A DNA stretch of 64,000 bases. It comes from Streptococcus catagoni (GTDB lineage Bacteria; Bacillota; Bacilli; Lactobacillales; Streptococcaceae). This document shows positions 8,770 to 19,986 of this stretch, piece by piece. The notes under the pieces were generated by a model. The model was not told the origin of the DNA and searched no databases. It was given only the letters and a program-made list of their open reading frames with translations. The position numbers were made by a program, and so were the translations under genes. The stretch lies in the NCBI RefSeq assembly GCF_011421425.1, contig NZ_WPCW01000001.1:496001-560000 (forward strand), in the 5' to 3' direction. Numbering within the stretch: the stretch's first letter is position 1; each line of letters begins with the position of its first letter.

Positions 8770-10446
8770 TTAATCAAATTCGTCTGGTAGAATGGTTTCA
8801 CCTAGTTTTCCATTATCCTTATAATCAATTGGCACATCAATAAGGATAGGGCCATTAGCAGATTCTTTAATAGCCTTCTCTAAAGTACTTTTGAAACTTT
8901 CTTTACTATCTACGCGGTAGCCCTTGGCACCAAAAGCTTCTGCATACTTGACAAAATCAACATGGCCCAATTGAATTCCAGAAGATCTTCCATATTTCAT
9001 TTCTTCTTGGAATTTTACCATATTGTAGGATCCGTCATTCCAAATGATATGAACAATTGGTAGTTTGAGACGGACAGCTATTTCAAGCTCCTGAGCAGAG
9101 AATAAGAAGCCACCATCCCCTGAAACAGAGATTACTGTTTTATTTGGTCTGATAAGAGCAGCTGAGATTGCCCATGGTAGAGCCACTCCCAAGGTTTGCA
9201 TTCCATTTGAGAATAAAAGATGACGGGCTTCATAAGATTTGAAGTAACGAGCCATCCAGATGTAGTGACTACCCACGTCAACAGTAACAGTCATATCATC
9301 TTTTGTTTGTTCCTGTAGAATGTCTATGAGGTCTAGAGGATGCACCAGACCAGCTGCTGACTGGCGATCGAACTTGATATCACCAGACATGTTTTTCTTA
9401 AGATTTTGTAAATACTCCACTGATCCTTCGGGCAGACGGTATCCATTGACTGCAGGTATAAGAAGATCAATAGTTTCAGAAATGCTACCAATAAGCTCTC
9501 TTTCTGGTTGGAAATAAGTGTCAATTTCAGCCTGGGCAACATCAATAACAATTGTTCGAGCTGAAACTTCAGCATTCCAGTTACGTGCCTCATATTCAAT
9601 AGGATCGTAACCAATAGCAATGACCAGGTCAGACTTTTTAAGCAACATATCGCCAGGCTGATTACGGAACAAGCCCACACGTCCAAAGAAAGTCTCTTCT
9701 TCTAAGTCACGAGAAACGATACCAGCCCCTTGGAAGGTTTCGACCACTGGTAATTTAACAGATCCCAACAAACGTCTAATCGAACGGGTTACCTTTTCAT
9801 CTGAAGCACCATTTCCTAATAATAAAACGGGTAGAACTGCATTGCGAATAGCTTGCGCTAAGTAGTTGATATCTTCAACCGAAGCAGATCCTAATTTGGG
9901 TTCTGTCAGAGGCTTGATGGTCTTGACATGAACTGGGCTATCGGTAACATCTTGAGGGATAGAGATAAAGCTAGCTCCTGGTTTACCAGACTTAGCGATA
10001 CGATAAGCATTAGCAATTGTTTCTGATAAGGTATCTGGATCATGGACTTCTGCTGAATACTTGGTGATAGGCTCCAACATAGCCACGTTATTCATTGATT
10101 GATGAGCACGTTTAAGCAGATCACTACGCTTAACCTGACCACCAATGGCTAAAACAGGATCTCCTTCTGCTGTGGCGGTAACAAGGCCTGTCGCTAGATT
10201 GGATATACCTGGACCACTGGTAGCAATAACCACACCTGGTTTTCCAGTGATTCGTCCAAGTCCCTGAGCCATAAATGTCGCATTTTGTTCGTGTCTTGAA
10301 ACAATCAGCTGGGGGCCTTTTTCTTCTAAGGTGTCAAAAACCCTATCTATCTTAGCCCCTGGAATACCAAAAACATACTTAACCTCATGGTTAATGAGAC
10401 TATCAATAATTAAATCAGCTCCATAATGTCTTTTTTTATCTGTCAT
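8770..10446 (-). CDS. alsS: Catabolic acetolactate synthase
   Basis: This thiamine-diphosphate enzyme joins two pyruvates into alpha-acetolactate. The glutamate-bearing [13 protein letters not shown] segment binds thiamine, [21 protein letters not shown] is the ThDP/Mg motif (first part GDGG), and no regulatory subunit gene follows, which fits the catabolic AlsS type. I place the start at the second Met (MTDKKRHYG, 558 residues) because GAGGAG lies 7 bp before it. An upstream in-frame ATG at 10461 overlaps that ribosome-binding site and is unlikely. Confidence 0.93.
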   Translation of the reverse strand: MTDKKRHYGADLIIDSLINHEVKYVFGIPGAKIDRVFDTLEEKGPQLIVSRHEQNATFMAQGLGRITGKPGVVIATSGPGISNLATGLVTATAEGDPVLAIGGQVKRSDLLKRAHQSMNNVAMLEPITKYSAEVHDPDTLSETIANAYRIAKSGKPGASFISIPQDVTDSPVHVKTIKPLTEPKLGSASVEDINYLAQAIRNAVLPVLLLGNGASDEKVTRSIRRLLGSVKLPVVETFQGAGIVSRDLEEETFFGRVGLFRNQPGDMLLKKSDLVIAIGYDPIEYEARNWNAEVSARTIVIDVAQAEIDTYFQPERELIGSISETIDLLIPAVNGYRLPEGSVEYLQNLKKNMSGDIKFDRQSAAGLVHPLDLIDILQEQTKDDMTVTVDVGSHYIWMARYFKSYEARHLLFSNGMQTLGVALPWAISAALIRPNKTVISVSGDGGFLFSAQELEIAVRLKLPIVHIIWNDGSYNMVKFQEEMKYGRSSGIQLGHVDFVKYAEAFGAKGYRVDSKESFKSTLEKAIKESANGPILIDVPIDYKDNGKLGETILPDEFD

Positions 10447-10554
10447 TTCAAAACTCCTCATTCACAATATATAGTCATTATAGCACTTCAGTTTTCAAAA
10501 TAAATCAATTTGCTGGGCAAATGTTAATCAAATTCTAAAATAAAATCCAAAAAA

Positions 10555-11787
10555 TTAAGATAAGAAGTCCAATAATTCTTGCATACTGAGATCATCTGGT
10601 ACGAGTGATAAATACTTTTGCGTCATTAATTTAGCCTTTTCAAGCATGGCAAATTCCCTTAGGATATAAGCATATTCTTGTAAGAATTCGGGGTTAGCAT
10701 TCAAATCATCTTCAAGTTCTTGGTAGGAGGCCAAAGCCTTTTCTTCCATATCAAGACAACGGTAAGCCTTGGCAATATTCCATTTAGTTAAGCTATTTTC
10801 AAGATCAGGACTATCTAGGGCAATTAAATCCTCAAACCGTTCCATATTCAAGTAAAGCGTTGACAGAGGTAACTTAAGGTCATTCTCATCCATTCCAACT
10901 TCTCTTGCCTTTAGTAAGAAGTTTTCAGCACTCTCACTATCATGCAACTCATAGGCATAATGAGAGGCCAAGAGTAAGAGCTCTGTATCAAATTCGTTTT
11001 TTCTAATAGCCTGTTGGATTAGCCTTAAGGCTTCTTCTGTCTTATGTTCTTCATGTAAAGACTGAGCATAGATAAATTCAAAACCATTGAAGTCAGGATT
11101 CATTGTTTCTAATTGTTTAAAATAAAGGTTGGCCTTTTGAAATTCTCCCTGATCATAAAGAAGAGTAGCCAATTCATAGACGCTAGCATCATCATACTCA
11201 ATGCTGACGGCCTTTTCTAGAAACTCAATGGCTGCTTCAAATTTACCCATAGCTGCATAGGCCCTAGCTATTCTTTGATAGGTAGAAATACCTGTTAGGT
11301 TCAAGATCTCTCGATTATCCAATTGGGCGTAATAATCAATAGCTTCCTTAAAATGGTCCAGGTCTAAATTAATCTCAGCTAAACCAAATAGTATAAGTGG
11401 ATCTGGATTGATCTTACTAGCTTCCAGTAATTTTTCACGCGCAACATCACTCAAACCTTCCATGTCATAAAGATCAGCCATAACAAGCAGAGCATTGACA
11501 TAGTAAGGACTATCTTTTTCTATTAAATCCAAGTAGGAAAAAGCTTCCTCAATAAGATTATCTTCTGCCAGGATCTGTGCCAAATTGATATTAACTTCTG
11601 GATAGTCTTTGTTCAGTTGTAAATAGATTTTCTTGGCATGTGGTAGGAAACCTATACTCTCTAAGTATTCAGCAAGGGACAGCAAGGTTTCTGAATCATC
11701 ATTTTTTAAAGCCCTCTCAAAATATTTTTCAGCATTTTTCAAATTTTGCTGATCTAAAGAAGCAATCATTTTTTCACTATTCAACAT
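10555..11787 (-). CDS. Tetratricopeptide-repeat protein
   Basis: This 410-residue cytoplasmic protein is built almost wholly of TPR helices from about residue 15 to the end (for example AYAAMGKFEAAIEFLEKAVSI and ELATLLYDQGEFQKANLYF). TPR arrays usually hold partner proteins, but nothing here identifies the partner. The start is taken at MLNSEKMIASL (11787), overlapping the end of the upstream permease gene by 11 bp; a start seven codons earlier is also open. The overlap implies coupling with the AI-2E-family gene. Confidence 0.8.
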   Translation of the reverse strand: MLNSEKMIASLDQQNLKNAEKYFERALKNDDSETLLSLAEYLESIGFLPHAKKIYLQLNKDYPEVNINLAQILAEDNLIEEAFSYLDLIEKDSPYYVNALLVMADLYDMEGLSDVAREKLLEASKINPDPLILFGLAEINLDLDHFKEAIDYYAQLDNREILNLTGISTYQRIARAYAAMGKFEAAIEFLEKAVSIEYDDASVYELATLLYDQGEFQKANLYFKQLETMNPDFNGFEFIYAQSLHEEHKTEEALRLIQQAIRKNEFDTELLLLASHYAYELHDSESAENFLLKAREVGMDENDLKLPLSTLYLNMERFEDLIALDSPDLENSLTKWNIAKAYRCLDMEEKALASYQELEDDLNANPEFLQEYAYILREFAMLEKAKLMTQKYLSLVPDDLSMQELLDFLS

Positions 11788-12976
11788 CTTCTTTTTTATT
11801 CTCCACAATTATTTTCTCTTCAGCATAGAGGGGACTAATGTTTTTATACCAAACGAACAACTCTTTGACCACTACTTTTATTGAGGCATAGGCCGGGATA
11901 ACCAGGAAAACTCCCCAAACACCAAACATAGATCCCGCAGTCAGTAGTAAAAACATAATTGTAATAGGATGAATGCTTAATTTATTACCTAAGACAATTG
12001 GGGCTACAAAACGTCCTTCAATGGTCTGTTCAATAGTAAAGACAACCAGAACCTTGACCAACATTATAGGACCTTGTACCAGTCCCATAATAACAACAGG
12101 GATCATTGCTAAAAAGCTACCTAAGTAAGGGATCATATTTAAAATCCCAGCCATAATCCCAAAGGTAATAGAGTATTTCAAACCAATAAGACTAAACATG
12201 ACAGCAAACATAATACCTACAACGATTGCCACTGTCACCTGACCTTGAACATAGCCAGATAATTGTTGATTAATATCACCCAGTACTCTTGAAATTGGCT
12301 GTCTGAGTTTATTTGGAAGCACATTGACCAAGCCATCTTTCATCTTTCCGCTGTCTCGTAAAAAATAAAACAAGATAAAAGGGGAGATGATAATGGAAAC
12401 AGTAATTCTTGCTATGGCACCGGCAAAATTTCCTGCCCAATCAAAAGCATTCTTAGAGAAGGTTTGGGCATAGTCTAGGGCTTTCTTACTAATACTAGTC
12501 AAAATATCCTGCAACTCTGAGCGATAATCTACAAGCAAGTGATTTTCTAACAGTTTATTAGCTTCCTTATCCACTGTTTTAACATATCTAGGCAGATCTT
12601 CAATAAAAGTACGTGTCTGGTCCCCAATCATCGGTATGATTCCAGAGAAAGACCAAATCATAATACAAACAATAAGACCAAAAACAATAAAAATGGAAAC
12701 TGTTCTATTAACACCAAGTTTCTCTATCAGACCAACTAAAGGTTTTGTCAAATAGTAAAATATTGTAGAAATCACAAGGGGCAACATCAATATGGTTAAA
12801 AATGAAAAAACTGGTCCAAAGATAAAGGTTGTCTTGGTAAAGACAAAAATGGTCAGAAAGGTCAAGAACATCACTAAGAGGATATTAACAGCCTTACTGT
12901 TTAATATCCATTTATAAAACCAGCTTTCAGAAAACTTATTATCATTATGGTTAGTCATTAGTTTTTGATACCTCAT
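11777..12976 (-). CDS. AI-2E family (PerM-like) membrane transporter
   Basis: This 399-residue protein has about eight membrane segments and the family patterns GILNMIPYLGSFLAMIPV and EGRFVAPIVLGNKLSIHPITI. Members export small molecules or exchange ions; the substrate is not predictable. The start is uncertain: the first ATG lacks a good ribosome-binding site, and ATG six codons later (12958) has GAGG 12 bp before it. It follows the NUDIX gene by 18 bp and overlaps the TPR gene. Confidence 0.8.
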   Translation of the reverse strand: MRYQKLMTNHNDNKFSESWFYKWILNSKAVNILLVMFLTFLTIFVFTKTTFIFGPVFSFLTILMLPLVISTIFYYLTKPLVGLIEKLGVNRTVSIFIVFGLIVCIMIWSFSGIIPMIGDQTRTFIEDLPRYVKTVDKEANKLLENHLLVDYRSELQDILTSISKKALDYAQTFSKNAFDWAGNFAGAIARITVSIIISPFILFYFLRDSGKMKDGLVNVLPNKLRQPISRVLGDINQQLSGYVQGQVTVAIVVGIMFAVMFSLIGLKYSITFGIMAGILNMIPYLGSFLAMIPVVIMGLVQGPIMLVKVLVVFTIEQTIEGRFVAPIVLGNKLSIHPITIMFLLLTAGSMFGVWGVFLVIPAYASIKVVVKELFVWYKNISPLYAEEKIIVENKKEDVE

Positions 12977-12994
12977 TCTATCTATTTTTAGTTA

Positions 12995-13474
12995 TTATTG
13001 GTAAAAGGTTACTTGTTTATCCATTAAACGGTTGGAATCATCATAAGAAAACTTAGCTGAGAAAAAGGGGCGGTCTTCAAGTATCCACTTAAAAATATCG
13101 TAGTCCCCTTCCCAGGTTGGTTTTTCTAAGACCTCATGATAAGGAACCCATTGCAAGGTCCCTTCTCTTGAATCCTGATCAGAAACCAACTCACCTTCAA
13201 ATTCTGTCACCTTAAAAACATAGGTATACCAGTCCTCACCAGGGGTGAAGTTGGGAAATGTAATAACACCCTTAAAGTCCATCTTACGAACCTTGAGGTG
13301 GGTTTCCTCATAAATTTCACGGATAGCACATTCATCAGGGCTCTCCCCTGCTTCTAATTTGCCACCTACCGAAATCCACTTACCTTCATGAACATCATTT
13401 TCTTTTTTATTGCGATGGAGTAGTAATAGAGACTCTCCATTATCAACATAACATATGGTTGCTAATTTGGTCAT
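12995..13474 (-). CDS. mutX: NUDIX hydrolase, MutT/MutX type
   Basis: This 159-residue enzyme carries the NUDIX box GGKLEAGESPDECAIREIYE followed by ETHLKV (about residues 37-60), fitting the GX5EX7REUXEEXGU pattern except for Thr-His in place of the terminal Gly. Streptococcal MutX has this length and hydrolyses oxidised dGTP to prevent mutation. The exact substrate is inferred from family resemblance. It heads a minus-strand group with the AI-2E and TPR genes. Confidence 0.85.
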   Translation of the reverse strand: MTKLATICYVDNGESLLLLHRNKKENDVHEGKWISVGGKLEAGESPDECAIREIYEETHLKVRKMDFKGVITFPNFTPGEDWYTYVFKVTEFEGELVSDQDSREGTLQWVPYHEVLEKPTWEGDYDIFKWILEDRPFFSAKFSYDDSNRLMDKQVTFYQ

Positions 13475-13552
13475 CGCTTAACTTCCTTTTCTACTTTGTG
13501 TCTATTATACCAATCTTAGGAAAACTATGCTATAATTCATCTGGAATTATCA

Positions 13553-13789
13553 TTGGAATTTTATCACTTGGAGGTGAAATCTGATGACATAAGTTATTTT
13601 GGAACCTATGGTAGAGGGCTTTCAAAGGGGATTTATTGTGCTAATTTTGATCAAATCAAAGGTCAGCTCAGCCATTTAGAAAATTTTATTAAAGTTGAAA
13701 ATTCAACTTATTTAAGTCTTTCCAAAAAGGCTATCTCTATAGCATTATCCAAAATAAGGAAAAGGGCGGGGTGGCTGCCTGGCTTTTAA
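13553..13789 (+). CDS. Small hypothetical protein, possibly a gene remnant
   Basis: A 78-codon frame opens with TTG (no ATG upstream before the stop at 13517) and encodes FYHLEVKSDDISYFGTYGRG and onward to KIRKRAGWLPGF. TATAAT at 13531-13536 would start transcription about 10 bp before the TTG; only a weak GGA precedes it. I do not recognise the family. The lack of a normal start and short length suggest either a real small protein or the tail of a decayed gene. It ends at a strong terminator shared with rmlB. Confidence 0.4.
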   Translation: MEFYHLEVKSDDISYFGTYGRGLSKGIYCANFDQIKGQLSHLENFIKVENSTYLSLSKKAISIALSKIRKRAGWLPGF

Positions 13790-13825
13790 ATAAGCTTTCT
13801 TTATCTATTCTTATAAAGTAAAAAA

Positions 13826-13866
13826 AGATTGAAGAAACACTCCTTTTTGGACTTTTTCTTCAATCT
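13826..13866 (-). terminator. Terminator of the rmlACB operon
   Basis: Perfect 12-bp arms AGATTGAAGAAA (13826-13837) and TTTCTTCAATCT (13855-13866), followed on the minus strand by a T run. A near copy of this palindrome ends the dlt operon at 41051-41091. Confidence 0.85.
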
Positions 13867-13869
13867 GAG

Positions 13870-13890
13870 AAGAGCTAAACAGCTCTTTTT
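13870..13890 (+). terminator. Second hairpin, plus-strand terminator
   Basis: AAGAGCT (13870-13876) pairs with AGCTCTT (13881-13887) and is followed by TTT-C-TTTTTT on the plus strand; it would stop transcripts of the small frame at 13553. Confidence 0.7.
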
Positions 13891-13895
13891 CTTTT

Positions 13896-14951
<1,056 letters not shown>

Positions 14952-14963
14952 TTAATTCAATTT

Positions 14964-15557
14964 TTATAAATCTTCTGCTTTTAAAGGTGTAACATCTTTA
15001 AGCAGCGGATGGTTTTTGTCTGCCTCTGAAACCTCAGCTGCTTCAAGGTTTTCCCATTTGATGCCTAGTTCAGGATCAGCGTAATTAACAAAAGCATATT
15101 TAGGCTTTAACTCTTGTGCCCAATAGTCATTGACTAAGTAACTATAGGATACCTTGTCAGAGAGAACCTGAAAACCATTAGCCACACCACGCGGAACAAA
15201 GATCCCTTTTGAGGCATCGATAATCGTTTGGTAAGTTTGACCAAAACTTGGTCCCTGACGTAAGTCAACCCATGATCCTAAGACTTTTCCATCATCAGCC
15301 ACAGAGATGTACTTGTCCCATGGTTCTGCATGCAAGCCGCGTAGAACATTTTTACGGGAAAAGCTAACATTATTCTGCAATTTTCCTTCAGCAAAGAAGC
15401 TTTCCGGAAAGCCTAGAGGAAGCATCTTTTCCTTTTGAAAATTCTCCTTGAACCAACCACGGTTATCTCCATGAACAGGTATGTCAAATTCAATTAAACC
15501 TGGAATAGCTTCAATTGGACGAGCTGCTAGTTTTTTCTCAAAAAATGCTTCAGTCAT
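14964..15557 (-). CDS. rmlC: dTDP-4-dehydrorhamnose 3,5-epimerase
   Basis: This 197-residue cupin enzyme epimerises the 4-keto sugar made by RmlB. The catalytic-region motifs LRGLHAEPWDKY (about residues 72-83), GSWVDLRQGPSFG and FVPRGVANGF are clear. The usual HxQ before the epimerase His is replaced by HAEPW, as in other streptococcal RmlC proteins. It begins on the base where rmlA ends, so the two are translationally coupled. Confidence 0.95.
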   Translation of the reverse strand: MTEAFFEKKLAARPIEAIPGLIEFDIPVHGDNRGWFKENFQKEKMLPLGFPESFFAEGKLQNNVSFSRKNVLRGLHAEPWDKYISVADDGKVLGSWVDLRQGPSFGQTYQTIIDASKGIFVPRGVANGFQVLSDKVSYSYLVNDYWAQELKPKYAFVNYADPELGIKWENLEAAEVSEADKNHPLLKDVTPLKAEDL

Positions 15558-16426
15558 TAAGCCTCTCCAATCAATCTTAATAAATATTGGCCATATTCAT
15601 TCTTTTTAAGAGGCTGAGCTGACCTATGAACATCTTCTTTTGTGATATAGCCCATACGATAGGCAATCTCTTCCAAGTTGGCTACCTGTGCATTTTGTAA
15701 GCGTTGGACTGTCTCAATGTATTGCGCAGCTTCAAGAAGACTTTCATGAGTACCCGTATCAAGCCAAGCAAAGCCACGTCCCATTAATTCAACAGAAAGG
15801 TCGCCACGTTCTAAGTAGGCCTTGTTAACATCTGTAATTTCAAGTTCGCCACGTTCACTTGGTTTAATATTTTTAGCAATTTCAACCACATCATTATCAT
15901 AGAAATACAAACCTGTTACAGCATAGTGAGACTTTGGAAGTTTCGGTTTTTCCTCAATGGAAATAGCGTTCATGTGCTCATCAAATTCAACCACACCAAA
16001 ACGTTCTGGATCCTTAACTTGGTAGCCAAAAACAGTCGCCCCTTTTTCTTTAGCAGCAGCTTTTTGAAGCATCTTAGTTAGACCATTACCATGATAAATG
16101 TTATCCCCTAATATGAGAGCAACATGATCATCACCAATAAAATCTTCTCCTATGATAAATGCTTGAGCCAATCCATCAGGACTTGGTTGTTCAGCATAAG
16201 ACAAATGAATACCAAATTCACTACCATCACCAAGTAATTCTTCAAATCTTGGTAAATCTTGTGGTGTTGAGATGATCAGGATATCTTTGATACCTGCCAA
16301 CATCAAGGTGGACAGTGGGTAATAAATCATTGGTTTGTCATAAATTGGCATCAATTGTTTTGATGCTGCACGTGTCAAAGGATACAAACGCGTACCCGAA
16401 CCGCCGGCAAGAATAATACCTTTCAT
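15557..16426 (-). CDS. rmlA: Glucose-1-phosphate thymidylyltransferase
   Basis: This 289-residue nucleotidyltransferase makes dTDP-glucose, the first step to dTDP-rhamnose. The N-terminal [11 protein letters not shown] loop (residues 8-18) binds the nucleotide and [17 protein letters not shown] follows; [19 protein letters not shown] is the later family motif. It heads the rml operon. The 56-bp gap upstream is too short to resolve a promoter with certainty. Confidence 0.96.
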   Translation of the reverse strand: MKGIILAGGSGTRLYPLTRAASKQLMPIYDKPMIYYPLSTLMLAGIKDILIISTPQDLPRFEELLGDGSEFGIHLSYAEQPSPDGLAQAFIIGEDFIGDDHVALILGDNIYHGNGLTKMLQKAAAKEKGATVFGYQVKDPERFGVVEFDEHMNAISIEEKPKLPKSHYAVTGLYFYDNDVVEIAKNIKPSERGELEITDVNKAYLERGDLSVELMGRGFAWLDTGTHESLLEAAQYIETVQRLQNAQVANLEEIAYRMGYITKEDVHRSAQPLKKNEYGQYLLRLIGEA

Positions 16427-16482
16427 GGTTAAGCTCCTCTTTTTCTAAATCTATACCATTTTATCACTTTTTTATAGTAGTG

Positions 16483-17586
16483 TCACTTTTTATCATAGGA
16501 GATATAACTTCCAATAGGGTAATCATCACTGTCTAAACTCACTTTTTGACCTAAAAGTAAAGAAACCAATTCTCTACCAATCTTAGGACCAACTGTTAGT
16601 CCAGAAGAGCCTAAACCACTTGCAGCATAAGCCCCTTCCATATGGGGAACTTGTCCCCAAAAAGGACAAAAATCATCTGTATAGGCCCGTGTTCCAATAC
16701 GTTCTTGGTAAGGAGCAGACTCCCTTAATTCTGGGTAGTATTTTTGAGCCTCTTCCCTGAGCTGCTTTAAAATGGTCTGGTCAGCTTGCAAATCAAAGCC
16801 CTGATCATTTTCGTGACTGGCGCCTACTGAGATTAAGCCCTGATCAAAAGGAATGATATCTATTTCTCCTTCAGGCATAAGCACTGGAAAGTGATGGCTG
16901 CTGTCTTTTGCCCTGGTCTCAAAGTCAAGTAATTGACCCTTTTGAGGCCTAATAGCTACCTCATAGCCTAAGGGTTTTAAGAGATCCCCCAGCCAGGCAC
17001 CACTAGCTAAAATCACATAATCATATCTTTTTTCATCAATGATAAAGGAGCTTCCTTCTTGCCTGAAACTAACCTTTCTTTTATAGATGGGATAAGCCGC
17101 TGCTTTTTGTAAAGTGTGACAGAGCTTTGCCCCATCTATGCGTGCTGCACCTGAAGCATATAAAGCTTTAGTAAAGCCTTCGATTCCTTGAAAGATTCCT
17201 TGAGCTTCTGCTTTATCAAGGATGGCCAGCTCTCCAATCATGGGACAAGCTTTTTTCCGCTCAAGAGCTAACTGCAGCAGATCCTCCAGTTTTCTTTCAT
17301 CCATTTTTAAGATTAACACACCATTTTGCCGATAAAAAGAGGTATCAAAGCCGTCTTTACTCAGATCTTCTATTAAATCTTGATAGAATTCTGCTCCAGA
17401 ACTAGCTAAACGATACCAAGCCTTATGACGTCTTTTTGAAAACCAAGGACAGATAATACCTGCCGCTGCTTTAGTGGCCTGTCCTTCTCCATCATCAAAG
17501 ATAGTCACATCTTCAACCTTATTTTTTCGTAAATAGTAGGCTGCTGTTGAACCAACAATACCAGCACCAATAATTGCAACTTTCAT
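16483..17586 (-). CDS. FAD-dependent amine/amino acid oxidoreductase (DAO family)
   Basis: This 367-residue protein opens with the dinucleotide-binding GAGIVGSTAAYYL (residues 7-19) and has the DAO-family C-terminal segment GTRAYTDDFCPFWG and GLGSSGLTVGPKIG, which contact FAD. Relatives include glycine oxidase and D-amino acid dehydrogenases; the substrate here is unknown. It is transcribed in the same direction as, and 24 bp after, the ZIP transporter gene. Confidence 0.85.
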   Translation of the reverse strand: MKVAIIGAGIVGSTAAYYLRKNKVEDVTIFDDGEGQATKAAAGIICPWFSKRRHKAWYRLASSGAEFYQDLIEDLSKDGFDTSFYRQNGVLILKMDERKLEDLLQLALERKKACPMIGELAILDKAEAQGIFQGIEGFTKALYASGAARIDGAKLCHTLQKAAAYPIYKRKVSFRQEGSSFIIDEKRYDYVILASGAWLGDLLKPLGYEVAIRPQKGQLLDFETRAKDSSHHFPVLMPEGEIDIIPFDQGLISVGASHENDQGFDLQADQTILKQLREEAQKYYPELRESAPYQERIGTRAYTDDFCPFWGQVPHMEGAYAASGLGSSGLTVGPKIGRELVSLLLGQKVSLDSDDYPIGSYISYDKK

Positions 17587-17610
17587 TTTTCCCTTTCCTT
17601 AGCTAAGTCT

Positions 17611-18432
17611 TCACCCCAGCGCCACATCCATAACCATCATAATAACAAATCCAAGCATCAAGCCTAGAGTTGCCAGGTCAGTATTGTCATTAGATTGTGA
17701 TTCAGGAATTAATTCTTCAACCACTACAAAGGTCATAGCCCCAGCTGCAAAGGATAGGGCGTAGGGCAGGATGGGCAGCATCTTTAAGACTAAGGCAGCA
17801 CCAATGACCGCACCAAGAGGTTCAACCACAGCTGACATCGCACCCCAATAAAAAGCCTTCAGACGTGATTTGCCATCAGCTCTGATTGGAATAGACAGAG
17901 CAGCTCCTTCTGGTATGTTTTGAAGACCAATCCCAATGGCCAAACTAATGGCTCCTATTAATGCAGCCTGTGAAAAATGACCATGGGCTAAAGCCCCAAA
18001 AGTGACCCCGACAGCTAAGCCTTCTGGTATATTATGAATGGTTATAGCCAAAAACAAAAGAGCAGTTTTTGAGAGTTTCTTTGGAGGCTGTATACCTTCC
18101 ATTTCTGAAAGCTCTTTATTAAGATGCAGATGCGGAACAATAGCATCAATACTCCTTAAAAAAACACCTCCCACTAAGAAACCAATAGCCGCAGGGAACC
18201 AGGCAAAGGAACCATAACTATCTTTAGCAAATTCTATAGAGGGGGCTAAAAGAGACCAGAAAGAAGCTGCAATCATTACTCCCGCAGCAAAACCCATCAT
18301 AGTGTCTAGTAATTTACGACTAATCTTTTTAAAAAAGAAAACGATGGCTGCACCAATGATTGTACAAAACCAGGTAAATAAGCCAGCAATTAAGGCCAAA
18401 AAAACAATATTTTCTTTAGCAATCCAATCCAT
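17611..18432 (-). CDS. ZIP-family metal transporter
   Basis: This 273-residue membrane protein has about eight segments. The metal-site motifs HNIPEGLAVG (about residues 133-142) and NIPEGAALS (about 172-180) are those of ZIP/ZupT proteins that take up zinc or other divalent cations. A His-rich loop (PHLHLNKE) precedes them. I chose MDWIAKEN (18432) as start since GGAG lies 6 bp before it; an ATG four codons earlier is less likely. It follows the Nif3 gene by about 14 bp. Confidence 0.88.
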   Translation of the reverse strand: MDWIAKENIVFLALIAGLFTWFCTIIGAAIVFFFKKISRKLLDTMMGFAAGVMIAASFWSLLAPSIEFAKDSYGSFAWFPAAIGFLVGGVFLRSIDAIVPHLHLNKELSEMEGIQPPKKLSKTALLFLAITIHNIPEGLAVGVTFGALAHGHFSQAALIGAISLAIGIGLQNIPEGAALSIPIRADGKSRLKAFYWGAMSAVVEPLGAVIGAALVLKMLPILPYALSFAAGAMTFVVVEELIPESQSNDNTDLATLGLMLGFVIMMVMDVALG

Positions 18433-18446
18433 ATACGACTCCACTA

Positions 18447-19238
18447 TTAAAGATGACTAAAAGGATTGGTTGATTGTTCACTAGCTATAATGGCAATATC
18501 CCACTTGCCCTCTTTTTTCCAATTTAGCATCTTTTCATAAACTTTTTCAACAAATAAAACTTCAATATGATGTCCAGGGTCAATAGCATAGAGCCCTTCC
18601 GTTAACATTTCCTGAGCAGTATGGTAGTAAATGTCACCAGTAACATAGACATCAGCACCCTTTTTTAAGGCAGATTTATAAAAGTCATCGCCACTTCCGC
18701 CACAAATGGCAACCCGCTTAATTAAAGGATTGGCACCAGCATATCTAATCAAACGAACTGCATCTAATTGAAAGGTCTCCTTGATCAGTAAGGAGAAATC
18801 TTCTAAGCTTTGCGCTTTAATCTCGCCAATGCGACCAAGTCCATAGCCTTCTTGTGTTTCCTTCAAGTAACTTGTCTTTTCAATGCCCAACTTTTGACAG
18901 AACCAGTCATTTAAACCATCTGGGACAATATCAATATTGGTGTGACTAACATAAACAGCAATATCATGCTTTACCAAATCAAGTAGGATATCTCTTTGCG
19001 GTGACGAAACCAAATCCTTAAGAGGTTTAAAGATAGGTGCGTGTTTTGTAATAATAAGATCAACACCCTTTGCAATAGCTTCTTCAACGGTTTGTTCTCT
19101 AACATCCAGGGCAATCATGAGGGTCTTAACCTCTTTTTCCAGACTACCAATTTGAAGCCCCACTACATCATCTTCCAATGAAAGGCTCTTAGGACAATAG
19201 TCTTCGTAGACCTTAATGATTTCACTTACTTTCATCAT
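18447..19238 (-). CDS. Nif3-like dinuclear metal-centre protein (DUF34)
   Basis: This 263-residue protein belongs to the Nif3/DUF34 family, whose members bind two metal ions; some are annotated as GTP cyclohydrolase I type 2 but the physiological role is unsettled. Metal ligands are seen in [15 protein letters not shown] and [10 protein letters not shown]. The [20 protein letters not shown] block is typical. The first two codons are both Met, so the start may be 19235. It overlaps trmK by 17 bp, a pairing conserved in Firmicutes. Confidence 0.88.
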   Translation of the reverse strand: MMKVSEIIKVYEDYCPKSLSLEDDVVGLQIGSLEKEVKTLMIALDVREQTVEEAIAKGVDLIITKHAPIFKPLKDLVSSPQRDILLDLVKHDIAVYVSHTNIDIVPDGLNDWFCQKLGIEKTSYLKETQEGYGLGRIGEIKAQSLEDFSLLIKETFQLDAVRLIRYAGANPLIKRVAICGGSGDDFYKSALKKGADVYVTGDIYYHTAQEMLTEGLYAIDPGHHIEVLFVEKVYEKMLNWKKEGKWDIAIIASEQSTNPFSHL

Positions 19239-19911
19239 CTAACACTTCCTCTATATTTTTCATTTTTTGGAGAATAGCTGAGCGCTCCTCTTGTTTAACT
19301 TCTGGAACACAGGACAAGGCATAGCTTAGCTTGTCGATTTCTCTATGCCATTTACCTTTAAAGACTTGTGACTTTTCACGAGATAAGAATGGACCAAAGC
19401 GTAATTCCTTGGCAGATAAGATCTCCTTACCATGTTCAGCCACTATGATTTCATAATATTTGTCATTTTCAATCATTATCGTTTCAGAAACAATGGTAAA
19501 ATCATTAGCCATCAACCACTGTCGCAAATCATCTTCTCGATTATTGGGTTGAAGCACCAGGCGCTTCACCTCTTGCAACTTCTCCTTACCAGCTTCTAAA
19601 ATATCAGCAATTAAGCGTCCACCCATGCCACAAATAGTAATAAGGTCCACATGATCAGATGGTTCAAAAGCTTTTAAGCCATTGGCTAAACGCACTTGAA
19701 TCTTGTCTTGCAAACCTGCCTGAGAGACATTTTTTAGAGCTGATTCATAAGGACCTTTGACCACTTCTCCAGCAATAGCTGACCCAATCCGCTTTTCCTC
19801 CATTAAAAAAATAGGGAGATAGGCATGATCGCTCCCTACATCTAATAGTTTGCTTCCCTTAGGAACAAAGCTTGCCACATTTCTTAATCGTTTGGATAAA
19901 TTACTTTCCAT
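19222..19911 (-). CDS. trmK: tRNA (adenine(22)-N(1))-methyltransferase
   Basis: This 229-residue SAM enzyme methylates A22 of tRNAs. [15 protein letters not shown] (about residues 21-35) is the SAM-binding motif I, followed by [15 protein letters not shown] and [14 protein letters not shown], which mark the TrmK family. The pairing with a Nif3 gene supports the assignment. RBS and ATG start agree with other streptococcal TrmK lengths. Confidence 0.92.
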   Translation of the reverse strand: MESNLSKRLRNVASFVPKGSKLLDVGSDHAYLPIFLMEEKRIGSAIAGEVVKGPYESALKNVSQAGLQDKIQVRLANGLKAFEPSDHVDLITICGMGGRLIADILEAGKEKLQEVKRLVLQPNNREDDLRQWLMANDFTIVSETIMIENDKYYEIIVAEHGKEILSAKELRFGPFLSREKSQVFKGKWHREIDKLSYALSCVPEVKQEERSAILQKMKNIEEVLDDESK

Positions 19912-19986
19912 TATCTAATCTTTCTATCTATTACTGCCTTCATTATAACAAATTCATAATCATAAAAAAAGAAAGCCTTTTTATAG

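Noticed and set aside
10447..10461. Earlier ATG of alsS (MRSFE...)
   Set aside because: This ATG overlaps the GAGGAG ribosome-binding site of the second Met, which gives the normal N terminus.
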